The notes beneath the pieces were generated by a model, which worked only from the letters and a program-made list of their open reading frames with translations, was not told where the DNA came from and did not search any database. 64,000 nt of DNA from Nitrososphaerota archaeon (lineage in GTDB: Archaea; Thermoproteota; Nitrososphaeria_A; Caldarchaeales; Calditenuaceae). The stretch is from contig WUQR01000068.1 of the NCBI GenBank assembly GCA_009889515.1, forward strand, positions 124,001 to 188,000. The letters run 5' to 3'. Position numbers and translations under genes: made by a program. This document shows, one piece after another, positions 17,173-25,207 of the stretch (its first letter is position 1; the number at the start of each line of letters is the position of its first letter).

Positions 17173-18239
17173 TAGACCCAGTACAAGCGTTTGTCCAAGT
17201 GTATAATTCTATGCCACCTCTAATCCAAGAGCTGATACGCTTCCTCTACAGCGAGCCATTCATCAAGGCAGCCATATTCCCCGGCGCGCTGTTCAGCACG
17301 CTGCTAGGAATGTTTGCTGTATGGTTTGAGAGGAAGCTCTTCGCCCGCGTCTCCCTCAGGGTAGGGCCACTACACGTTGGAAGAGTAGCTGGTATCCTCC
17401 AACTCATTGCAGACGCAATCAAGTTCCTATCAAAGGAGAGGATAATCCCAGAGGGTGTGAACAGGCCTCTCTTCGTCCTCATGCCCTGCCTCGCACTAAT
17501 TCTCTCCCTTCTACTATACGCCTTCCTCCCCTTTGGAGCTGGCTGGATAATCTACCCATCAGATATTGGCCTACTCTTATTCTTCCTAGTCGCCGCCCTG
17601 TCCCCAATACCAATAGTGCTTGCAGGATATGCCTCGAGGAGCAAATACCCCTTCATAGGGATGTCCAGAATAGCGCTCCAGCTCTTCGGATACGAGGTGC
17701 CCCTCTTCCTAGCCTTGACAGGCGTTGTCCTGTCCACGAGGACACTTAATCTAGAGAAAATCGTTGAGGCCCAAGCGGTTGTTCCTCTCGCAGTAACCCA
17801 GATTATCGGCTTCATAGTCTTCATCATAACCTTATTGGCCGAGACTGAGAGACTCCCCTTCGACATACCGACTGCGGAGGGTGAGATCGTCTTCGGCTGG
17901 CAGACCGAGTACTCGGGCGTCTACTTCCTAATGATCCAGCTCGCCATGTTCGAGAAAGTCCTAGCCTTCTGCTTCCTCGGCGCAATACTGTATCTCGGCG
18001 GCTGGCTCGGGCCGCCAATACCCGGCCTACCCGAAAGCATCTCGGCACCCTTCTGGCTCATACTTAAGGGCCTAATACTGTTCACGTTCGTCGCGCTGCT
18101 GCGAGGCGCCTATCCGAGGCTGACGATAGAGAAGGTCCTAGACCTCGGCTGGAAATACCTAATACCCCTAGCGTTCGTGAACCTGATAATCACGGCCGGA
18201 ATCTCACTAATCTCAGGGTACTCGGCCATAACGCTCTAA
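17169..18239 (+). CDS. nuoH: NADH-quinone oxidoreductase subunit H
   Basis: A 356-residue, 8-helix subunit that forms the quinone tunnel and first proton path of complex I. Conserved stretches are ERKLFARVSLRVGP (residues about 52-65), LQLIADAIKFLSKE, the acidic loop ETERLPFDIPTAEGEIVFGWQTEYSG, and PFWLILKGL with RGAYPRL. The start TTG 17169 overlaps the nuoA stop (TTGA). The E-rich quinone loop is intact, so the subunit should be functional. Confidence 0.95.
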   Translation: MIDPVQAFVQVYNSMPPLIQELIRFLYSEPFIKAAIFPGALFSTLLGMFAVWFERKLFARVSLRVGPLHVGRVAGILQLIADAIKFLSKERIIPEGVNRPLFVLMPCLALILSLLLYAFLPFGAGWIIYPSDIGLLLFFLVAALSPIPIVLAGYASRSKYPFIGMSRIALQLFGYEVPLFLALTGVVLSTRTLNLEKIVEAQAVVPLAVTQIIGFIVFIITLLAETERLPFDIPTAEGEIVFGWQTEYSGVYFLMIQLAMFEKVLAFCFLGAILYLGGWLGPPIPGLPESISAPFWLILKGLILFTFVALLRGAYPRLTIEKVLDLGWKYLIPLAFVNLIITAGISLISGYSAITL

Positions 18240-18324
18240 CTCTCCGAACGAGTGCGAGGCCTACGAATCTTTTCCTCTGAATTGTTTCGGGAACTCTAGG
18301 CACCCCACTTGCTGGTGCTCCTTC

Positions 18325-18669
18325 TCAGCCTCCCCTAGCCCTCTTGAATCGGAACTCTAGGCCCGTCGCAAGGATGTTTGACCGAGAGATCACGTATACT
18401 GCCTGTTGTGCCAAGAGGCCGTGCTCAAGTGTTGAGAGCTTGTAGCCGCTCTTCTCTAACCTCTCCCTCATCTGTCTGAGGTTTTCCAATAGGTCTCTAA
18501 CACCGCTAAGCTCTGCAACTTCCTTACTTGATGCGAGGGACTCAGCCTTCTCATGCGCCATAACCACGTATCTATAGTCGTCTGTGTCGAGGAATCCCCT
18601 GAGATCGGCTACAATCTCTCTAAAGGTCTTCCAAGCCTCGCGCAACCCTGTTCGCTGGCTGGCCGACAA
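18325..18669 (-). CDS. Hypothetical helical protein
   Basis: A 114-residue, helix-rich soluble protein with basic ends. The only in-frame starts near the N-terminus are TTG codons without a ribosome site, so the start is uncertain. The frame is open back to the stop of the upstream F420-dependent dehydrogenase gene, 48 nt away on the same strand. No family recognised. Possibly the last gene of a nuoI-dehydrogenase transcript. Confidence 0.5.
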   Translation of the reverse strand: MSASQRTGLREAWKTFREIVADLRGFLDTDDYRYVVMAHEKAESLASSKEVAELSGVRDLLENLRQMRERLEKSGYKLSTLEHGLLAQQAVYVISRSNILATGLEFRFKRARGG

Positions 18670-18717
18670 CGCGAAAATGGTGACGTGGCAGCTTTTAGGT
18701 ATTCTCTTGGCTGATGG

Positions 18718-19809
18718 CTATAGCTCTAGTTTTATTCCACGCAGCTCCATATATCGCTGTAGGTTCTCCTTGGTGTAGCTGCCCCGGTAGGGTATCTTGG
18801 ACTCGCCGTAAATCTCCCTTAAGTATGGGGCGACCTCCTTCCCCAGCACCCTGATGAACCCTATAGGGTCGCCGCTGACAGAGAAGGCTATGTGCCTAAA
18901 CCCCAGCGCTAAATACTTCTCAAGATACTTGATGACCTCTTCAGCCTTTGTAGCCACTAGGAAGACGTCTTTAACCAACTCCTCCGAGACCCTGTTCCCA
19001 TGCATCTCAATGTATTTCGGATCATAGACGTTTAGGTCGAAGAATATTGGGAGGAGCGTTCCGCGCCAGGGGAGGAGGGACTTGAGCGCCTTCTCATAGT
19101 CCTCCGCGTGGAATCCCACGTGAACGAGCAGGGACTTCTCAACATCCTCCCCTCTCCTACCCACCTCTCTCGCACCATCATCCAACGCGGGGAAAAGCTT
19201 CTGAGTATACAATGTTGGGTCGTCGACTGGCAGCGTCATGAAGGCGTCGGCAAGCATCCCAGCCAGCCTAGCTCCTCTTGTACCGCTTGATGCTATGTGT
19301 ATGGGTATATCGACTGGTGGTGGGTCGTATAGCTTTGCCTTGTTGAGTCTATAGTACTTTCCGCGGTATGTCACCTGTTTTCCCTGCCAGAGAATCCTCG
19401 TTATGAAGACAGCCTCCTCAAGCCTCTCCAACCTTTCGCGGTATGGTGGCCAAGAAAATCCGCATGGGACCTCGTTTAGAGCCTCACCCGTACCCACGCC
19501 TAGGAACATCCTGCCCGGAAACAGGTTTTGCATCGTGGCGAAGGCCTGGGCTACAACTGGCGGAGGGTATCTAAAGAGTGGGCAAGTAACACTCGTGCCC
19601 ATCACTATCTTCCCAGTGAGGGCGCCGACCGACGACAGCACAGACCAGATAAAGACGCCGTGGGCAGCTGTATCAAACCATGGATGGAAATGATCCGAGC
19701 CCCAAGCCGAGTCAAGCCCGTTTTTCTCAGCCTCCACTCCCTGCTTGACGAGCTCGCTGGGCGAATACTCCTCCGACGCCAAAACAATCCCGAGTCTAAG
19801 GCCGCTCAA
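18718..19809 (-). CDS. F420-dependent LLM-class dehydrogenase (G6PDH-like)
   Basis: A 363-residue luciferase-like TIM barrel. It closely follows F420-dependent glucose-6-phosphate dehydrogenase: an SDHFHPWF block matches the SDHFQPW of Fgd, with the catalytic His and Trp; TSVTCPLFRYPPPVVAQAFATM and FLGVGTGEALNEVPCG follow. The predicted reaction reduces coenzyme F420 with a sugar phosphate or alcohol. Substrate is uncertain, since F420-dependent alcohol dehydrogenases share these motifs. Start TTG 19809 has GGTGG 8 nt upstream. It is 65 nt behind nuoI on the same strand, which suggests an electron path from F420H2 to complex I. Confidence 0.85.
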   Translation of the reverse strand: MSGLRLGIVLASEEYSPSELVKQGVEAEKNGLDSAWGSDHFHPWFDTAAHGVFIWSVLSSVGALTGKIVMGTSVTCPLFRYPPPVVAQAFATMQNLFPGRMFLGVGTGEALNEVPCGFSWPPYRERLERLEEAVFITRILWQGKQVTYRGKYYRLNKAKLYDPPPVDIPIHIASSGTRGARLAGMLADAFMTLPVDDPTLYTQKLFPALDDGAREVGRRGEDVEKSLLVHVGFHAEDYEKALKSLLPWRGTLLPIFFDLNVYDPKYIEMHGNRVSEELVKDVFLVATKAEEVIKYLEKYLALGFRHIAFSVSGDPIGFIRVLGKEVAPYLREIYGESKIPYRGSYTKENLQRYMELRGIKLEL

Positions 19810-19874
19810 GTAATAACCACCATCAGAAGAATCTCGCTTTGGAGGTGGCTAAATACGTAACCCTTTATCGATCG

Positions 19875-20798
19875 TTATAGGCTGAGCTTGGCCCTTAGCC
19901 AGCCGTAAAAGGCGTCTATCGGGTTTGTGGAGGGTGGGTTGGTGGAGATCTTGGGGCCGGCCAGCATGTAGGGATTGTAGACCAAGCCTTGGCGAGAAAT
20001 GGATGAGAGCTCCACGTCTGGCGTCATCTCCAGTGCGTAGAATGGGCAGGCGTCCACGCAGAAGCCGCAGAAGACGCACCTCCCATAGTCCACCTGCGGG
20101 AAGTAGGACTTCTTGTTCTGGGGGTATTTGAGGTCGCGCTTCTGAATTATTATTTTAACATTGCATCCATTCTTGCTGGCCCCGTAAGTAATCGCGTCTG
20201 GAAACTTGTCCTCTAGTATGCTGAAGCTCCAGCCACTCTTCTCAAGCTGGATGAACTGCTCGTCGAGGTAGTTGTTGTATAGTGTGGCTGAGTTGTGCTC
20301 CCATATCGGGTCTGTATTGAGTCTTATCGACGCCTTACCATCGGTCTTAACAACCCTCTTCAAATCGACAAAATGTCCCAGTAGAGGGTGTGACCCGCCA
20401 GTCCCGGGCCCCGGCTCCACGAGGGGCTTGATGAACCCTTCAACCACACGGTCGAGAAGCTCTGAAAGCACCCCCCTCCCAGAGGCGAACTCGTTATAAT
20501 CCTTCTCTTCAACCTCAATGACTACGTCAAACGCGTAGACCATCGTTATGGCTTCGGCAATGTTCTGGCAGGCTATGTCGCAGAGGCTGCAGCCGGTACA
20601 CTTCTCAAGGATTAGTAAGTGCCTCCCCTTAAAGCCGGGGTAGGCGAACCCCTGCTTGGGGTCAAACCTGTAGTTCTCGCGGGGAAGGTTAGGCACTTCT
20701 TCGTATGGATACTTGTAGGTGTAAGGCTTGAAGAATACATGCCTAGCGGCTACCCAAATGGGTCTTAGAATCTCTCTGAGTAGCGTGGCTGCGGACAT
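19875..20798 (-). CDS. nuoI: NADH-quinone oxidoreductase subunit I-like 4Fe-4S protein, enlarged
   Basis: A 307-residue protein with two CxxCxxCxxxC clusters (Cys 67/70/73/77 and 241/244/247/251), which carry electrons toward the quinone in complex I. The N-terminal amphipathic region PIWVAARHVFFKPYTYKYPYE is NuoI-like. The two clusters are 163 residues apart instead of about 40: residues 85-225 form an acidic-then-mixed insertion. After the second cluster CPFYALEMTPDVELS is classical. The normal chain is 160-220 residues. The gene is followed on the same strand by an F420-dependent dehydrogenase. Alternative: a NuoI-like ferredoxin of another oxidoreductase, but nuoA/H lie within 3 kb. Confidence 0.8.
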   Translation of the reverse strand: MSAATLLREILRPIWVAARHVFFKPYTYKYPYEEVPNLPRENYRFDPKQGFAYPGFKGRHLLILEKCTGCSLCDIACQNIAEAITMVYAFDVVIEVEEKDYNEFASGRGVLSELLDRVVEGFIKPLVEPGPGTGGSHPLLGHFVDLKRVVKTDGKASIRLNTDPIWEHNSATLYNNYLDEQFIQLEKSGWSFSILEDKFPDAITYGASKNGCNVKIIIQKRDLKYPQNKKSYFPQVDYGRCVFCGFCVDACPFYALEMTPDVELSSISRQGLVYNPYMLAGPKISTNPPSTNPIDAFYGWLRAKLSL

Positions 20799-20894
20799 TT
20801 ACGCCACTAGTCCGCATCAGGAGCCAAATTTAAACACTACACAGGCCCCCAAAACGAGAACTATTATCTCGCTCCTGAGTGCCTTCTGTGCAGA

Positions 20895-21587
20895 TTGACT
20901 ATCGGCGATGAGATTCTGCAGAGGCTGAGTACGCAGTACCGGATACAGGCGGAGGAGTATGTCTCGCTATACACTCATCTCCAGAGCAGAGACCCCTTCC
21001 AAGTCCTAGTAGCTACAATATTGTCGCAGAACACGACCGACAAGGCCGCCCTCAACGCTCTCAAGACGCTTGAGAGAGACGTGGGGCTTACTCCCCGCGC
21101 GATTCTAGAGGCTGGGAGGAGGCGGGTTGAGAAGGCTATACGGATGGCCGGCATGTACCGGTCTAAGGCCAGGTTCATCCTCGAGGTCTCCCGGATTGTG
21201 GTGGAGAAGTATGGCGGTGATATATGGAACATGCTTAGGGGCGATGTAGAGGATGTGAGGATGCGGCTTATGGCGCTGCCGGGTGTGGGCGGGAAGACGG
21301 CCGATGTCCTCCTAGCTACGTTGGGAATTGCGCATACCGTCCCGGTGGATACTCACGTCCGGCGGGTCTCCACCCGTCTAGGATTGGTGGAGGAGGGTGC
21401 GAGCTATGAAGCAATACGTAAGCGGCTGGAAGAAGTCTTCAGAGCCGACTCTAGACATCTAGCGCATCTTCTCTTAATAGCCCATGGACGCAGAGTCTGT
21501 AGGGCCAGAAGGCCCTTATGTGGAAACTGCGTCATAAACAGCCTCTGCAAGTATTACCAGAAATCTAAAAAGCGGCTGCCAGCGTAA
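20895..21587 (+). CDS. nth: Endonuclease III
   Basis: A 230-residue base-excision-repair glycosylase/AP lyase for oxidised pyrimidines. It has the QNTTDKAALNAL helix, a helix-hairpin-helix LPGVGGKTADVLL with the catalytic lysine, and the catalytic aspartate in VPVDTHVRR. A [4Fe-4S] site with spacing C-x6-C-x2-C-x5-C closes the chain (CRARRPLCGNCVINSLC). All catalytic residues are present. It is divergent from nuoI. Confidence 0.95.
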   Translation: MTIGDEILQRLSTQYRIQAEEYVSLYTHLQSRDPFQVLVATILSQNTTDKAALNALKTLERDVGLTPRAILEAGRRRVEKAIRMAGMYRSKARFILEVSRIVVEKYGGDIWNMLRGDVEDVRMRLMALPGVGGKTADVLLATLGIAHTVPVDTHVRRVSTRLGLVEEGASYEAIRKRLEEVFRADSRHLAHLLLIAHGRRVCRARRPLCGNCVINSLCKYYQKSKKRLPA

Positions 21588-21805
21588 TAGGCATACTTAT
21601 TGCATCTCGAGCCGAGAGCCGCTCCGCAGTCTTCGGACAGAAATACTTCAAGCTGGGTACAACTATAGGTTCGTTGGAGATAGCGAGGTAACTACTGAAG
21701 AGAGATCATCCACTTAGCTCCAAGACTATCTGGCCCGCTCAGTCCTATGGGAAGATTTTAGAGTAGGGACGGGGGTGGAGAGTTGCCGGCTGAAGTGGTG
21801 TCGAC

Positions 21806-22657
21806 GTGAAGGGTGTTAGGGAGATTGTTGACCCGATGTCTCTGGCGGAGGCTATGTCTGAGAATCCGAGGTTTAAGAGAGGTGTCATAATATTATTATC
21901 AGCTCTACTCTCCCATATCGCCTCCTCTGTTTACTACGTATCAGAGAAGCTGCATGTCGATTACGCCTCATCTGGAATAGAGCTGCCCCGTCCCCCTATT
22001 ACTGAGGCCCCTGAGGCCGTCTTTTTAGCCACACTATATCTGAGCATGGGGTTCCTAGCGGTTATCGGAGTATTCTCTATTACCGTTTACTTGAAGGGAA
22101 GTGAGAGGAGGAGTCTGATACCAGTTTTTAGCTCCGCTATGCACGGCTTCCTCGCCTTCACGGTGGCTACACTACTCCTACTTCCCATCCTACTTCCGGC
22201 ACCCCCCACCAACGTGGCCATAACCTATGCAGAGGTCAGCGAGGTCAAGCTCGAAAATGCACGAATAGACGGGATGCTGCGGTCTAACGGTTCGGTATTG
22301 ACGATTACTGCCCAGGTCTTGCGGTCTCCGCGTCTAGTATACAACGCCTCAAACCACAATCACCCCCTCCTCATAGAATCTGCAGCCGCCAGGGTCTCTG
22401 ACCAGATTGTAAGCCTGGGAGACATAATGGTCGAGAGGCTCTCATGGGACCGGATAGAGTTTAGCGGTTACAGTTTTGTGAGTGAGCCTGTTTTGAGCCG
22501 CGAGCCCTGGAGCGCCTTAGCCACCGTGTTGTCTTGGTTGTGGCTGGTCTCATATGTCGGGCTGGCTTGTAAAAAATTTTACAGGCTCAGCTCTCAGACC
22601 GTTACACTCTCTATCATCATCACGATTATTGTCCTGCTTGTTTTCGGCCTGCTATGA
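21806..22657 (+). CDS. Hypothetical membrane protein with external domain
   Basis: A 283-residue protein with helices at about 27-47, 68-92 and 110-130, then an outside domain of about 95 residues (NVAITYAEVSEV..., beta-rich, with two N-x-S/T sites), and two closing helices (about 230-248, 262-282). No family recognised. Start GTG 21806. It converges with the CoaD gene and overlaps it by 32 nt at the 3' ends. The preceding 218 nt show nothing clear. Confidence 0.6.
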   Translation: MKGVREIVDPMSLAEAMSENPRFKRGVIILLSALLSHIASSVYYVSEKLHVDYASSGIELPRPPITEAPEAVFLATLYLSMGFLAVIGVFSITVYLKGSERRSLIPVFSSAMHGFLAFTVATLLLLPILLPAPPTNVAITYAEVSEVKLENARIDGMLRSNGSVLTITAQVLRSPRLVYNASNHNHPLLIESAAARVSDQIVSLGDIMVERLSWDRIEFSGYSFVSEPVLSREPWSALATVLSWLWLVSYVGLACKKFYRLSSQTVTLSIIITIIVLLVFGLL

Positions 22658-23360
22658 GTCTTCCAGTTCTATCAACCTCGCCCAGTCTAACTCTCGTACT
22701 GCTGATAGGCCTACCATCCTCTGCGAGCACAAGGGGAGAGAGTTCAAGCGACACCGGTGGCAGACCTTTAGATACTCTGAGATTCACCGCCTCCTCAGCC
22801 CTGTCAAGCGTTATCGGGCCTGTAACCAACGCATTGATTCTCTCATCGGATAACAGAGGACCATAGGGGTCGTTAAGCTGAGTTATCTCAGCCCTCGATA
22901 ACCATCCATACTTGTCTAGAGTTCTTTTAAGCTCCTCAACCCTCTCTCTCATCGGAGAGACTCGCCCCTCCTTTCTCAGCTTCGAGGCGAACTCGTCGCT
23001 GGTGACGCCTATTATCACCTTTTTAGAGAGTCTAAAGGCTGTGTTGAGAAGAGCGAGGTGGCCTATGTGGAGTTCGTCGAATGTGCCGCCCAAGGCTGCG
23101 ACGTCGTAGATTGGTGTGAAGTTCTTGGATAGTTCTAGCTCCTCCTCCACCTCGTAGTACCAGAGCCGGTGGCTCCTCAGCAGTATCAGAGCCTCTCCCC
23201 TCAGCACCCCTAGCTGCAGTGTAAGCTCGTCAAGAGTGATCTTCGGATGCTTCACCAATATCTCTTTAACGAGTAAGTCGCGCTTGCTGCTGTAGCTTCC
23301 CATTCCTCTGACAACCTCCCAGAGCATAGGATAGAGCTCGGCTACCGTAACTTTATCCAA
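22626..23360 (-). CDS. coaD: Phosphopantetheine adenylyltransferase, archaeal type, with N-terminal extension
   Basis: Joins ATP to 4'-phosphopantetheine, the fourth step of coenzyme A synthesis. The nucleotidyltransferase core starts at about residue 84 (YDVAALGGTFDELHIGHLALL with the HIGH motif) and continues KKVIIGVTSD, GPITLDRAEEAVNLRV and PISSTRVR. The first 80 residues are an added helical, winged-helix-like segment (HPKITLDELTLQLGVLRGEALILL) absent from typical 150-160-residue archaeal CoaD. The role of the extension is unknown; regulation is a guess. Confidence 0.85.
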   Translation of the reverse strand: MDKVTVAELYPMLWEVVRGMGSYSSKRDLLVKEILVKHPKITLDELTLQLGVLRGEALILLRSHRLWYYEVEEELELSKNFTPIYDVAALGGTFDELHIGHLALLNTAFRLSKKVIIGVTSDEFASKLRKEGRVSPMRERVEELKRTLDKYGWLSRAEITQLNDPYGPLLSDERINALVTGPITLDRAEEAVNLRVSKGLPPVSLELSPLVLAEDGRPISSTRVRLGEVDRTGRLIAGRKQAGQ

Positions 23361-23409
23361 CCCGCTTCTCAGTGTAGATTGCTATAAGTTATTAAACCAT
23401 TACGCTGCT

Positions 23410-23769
23410 TTGGGAAAGACTTATAGCTTGAGTCGGACTTTTTTAGAGTGCATGACGGCGCTTAAGCAGATACACAGACTCTACGAGGAGCTTAAGGACA
23501 CAGTAGACTTCTTCGAGGAGCAGGTCAACAGCGGCTCTCGGCTCGAGATGGTGGCAAACAACATCTCCGAGGTCATAGAGACGATAGAGAACCTGCTCCT
23601 CGACCCACGGCTCTCCCCCTCAACGATCAGCATGTTTGAGGAGCTTAGGATGCGTGCGCTTGGAATCCAGCGGAAGGTAAACAACGCGCTGAACAAGATG
23701 GAAGAAAATATTAGTAGCGAGGGTGAGGGTTTAGAAGGTAGAAGATGGCGCCGTTGGAGGACCTATTAA
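23410..23769 (+). CDS. Hypothetical helical protein
   Basis: A short, all-helical, charged protein (119 residues from TTG 23410, or 105 from ATG 23452 at MTALKQIHRLY). Heptads suggest a coiled-coil dimer. TATA-like TATAAG at about 23385 and TATAG at about 23421 each support one start, so the start is unresolved. It overlaps the tldD start by 25 nt, hence translational coupling with that peptidase. No family recognised. Confidence 0.6.
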   Translation: MGKTYSLSRTFLECMTALKQIHRLYEELKDTVDFFEEQVNSGSRLEMVANNISEVIETIENLLLDPRLSPSTISMFEELRMRALGIQRKVNNALNKMEENISSEGEGLEGRRWRRWRTY

Positions 23770-25193
23770 GTTATGCCTTAAAAACCGCGTCTAGGCTGGG
23801 AGCTTCTTACGCAGAGGCTAGGTTTGAAAACCACGTCGGCGAGACATTCGTTTTAAGGAATGGTGTTGTCGACGTATCCGCTCGGGGTGTTTCGCGGGGC
23901 ATAGGCGTGCGTGTCCTATACAAGAAGGCCCTCGGCTTCAGCTCTACAGGAGACCTGACTAGGAGGGGAGTTTCTGAGGCTGTAAAGAGGGCTGTAGAGC
24001 TTGCAAAAGCCTCGGCTAGGCTGCTATCTAAGGGCGTGTCTATGTCCGACGAGGTTATGGGGAAGGAGCGGGTCATAGTTAGGCCCCGCGTTAAACACGA
24101 AAACGTCGCTACGGAGGATAAAACCGAGCTTCTCAAGATGGCTGATGGAGCGATTGTCGAGGCCGCTGAAAAAAGGGGTGTCAAGGCTGTCTCCAGAGTG
24201 TTTGAGATGACGCTTGGTCGTCTGGAGAAACATGTCCTGAACACGGACGGCGCTGACGTCTACTTGGACAAGCCCCTGTCAGCCCTCAACTGCATATTCA
24301 CTATTTTCGGAGAAGGCAGGTATCTTCAGAGGTTTCTCAATCTAGGCGAGTCGAGGGGCTGGGAGGCTGTTGAGAGGTGGAGGATAGACGATATGATGGC
24401 TGAGGAGGCGGCAGCAGTCTCAGAGGCGGTTAAGAAGGCGGTTGCGCCGCCCAAAGGGAAGATGGATGTGGTTTTGGGCTCCGAGATCATCGGCCTCGTG
24501 TGTCATGAATCTGCAGGGCATCCGGGGGAGGCTGACAGGATGCTGGGGAGGGAGGCGGCGCAGGCAGGCGAGACATACATCACCCGAGAGCATCTGGGCT
24601 CGAGGATAGGCTCCGAGCTGGTTACAATCGTCGACGACCCCACACTACCAGGCTCATTTGGCTATTACCTCTATGATGACGAGGGTGTTAAGGCCTCGGA
24701 GAGGGTTCTAATCGAGCGCGGCGTGATCAAGGAGTTACTCCACAACCGTGAGACTGCTCCTGAGTTTGGTGTGAAGAGCAACGCGGCGTCCCGTGCCAAC
24801 AACTATAACAGGGAGCCCATCGTCCGGATGGCAAACACGTACATGAAGCCCGGCGACCATACACTTGAGGAGCTTATCGAGGATATCCGGGAGGGCGTAT
24901 ACGTGAAGAGCTACATGGAGTGGAATATAGATGATAAACGATGGAATCAGAGATACGTCGGGGTCGAGGCATATCTCATCAAGAATGGAGAGCTGGGAGA
25001 CATGGTCTTTCAGCCAGTAATAGAGCTGACTACACAGGCCCTCTACTCAGCCATAGACGCGCTCGGCAGGGACCTAAAATTCTACGCCGGATACTGCGGT
25101 AAGGGCGACCCTATGCAGGGCATACCAGTCTGGTTCGGAGGACCATCCGCCCGCCTCAGAAACATCAGGCTAGGCCAAACTAGCGTAGAATAA
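23745..25193 (+). CDS. tldD: TldD/PmbA family metallopeptidase
   Basis: A 482-residue TldD homolog. The metal site is HESAGHPGEADRM (HExxxH), and the downstream conserved LIERGVIKELLHNRETA, SNAASRANNY and EPIVRMANTYM blocks are intact. The C-terminal cysteine ligand sits in GYCGKGDPMQG. TldD with TldE forms a heterodimeric protease that unfolds and trims peptides. No tldE neighbour is present here. The N-terminal half (DVSARGVSRGIGVRVLYKK) matches the family. Start ATG 23745. Confidence 0.92.
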   Translation: MAPLEDLLSYALKTASRLGASYAEARFENHVGETFVLRNGVVDVSARGVSRGIGVRVLYKKALGFSSTGDLTRRGVSEAVKRAVELAKASARLLSKGVSMSDEVMGKERVIVRPRVKHENVATEDKTELLKMADGAIVEAAEKRGVKAVSRVFEMTLGRLEKHVLNTDGADVYLDKPLSALNCIFTIFGEGRYLQRFLNLGESRGWEAVERWRIDDMMAEEAAAVSEAVKKAVAPPKGKMDVVLGSEIIGLVCHESAGHPGEADRMLGREAAQAGETYITREHLGSRIGSELVTIVDDPTLPGSFGYYLYDDEGVKASERVLIERGVIKELLHNRETAPEFGVKSNAASRANNYNREPIVRMANTYMKPGDHTLEELIEDIREGVYVKSYMEWNIDDKRWNQRYVGVEAYLIKNGELGDMVFQPVIELTTQALYSAIDALGRDLKFYAGYCGKGDPMQGIPVWFGGPSARLRNIRLGQTSVE

Positions 25194-25207
25194 ACACCGG
25201 AAACACG

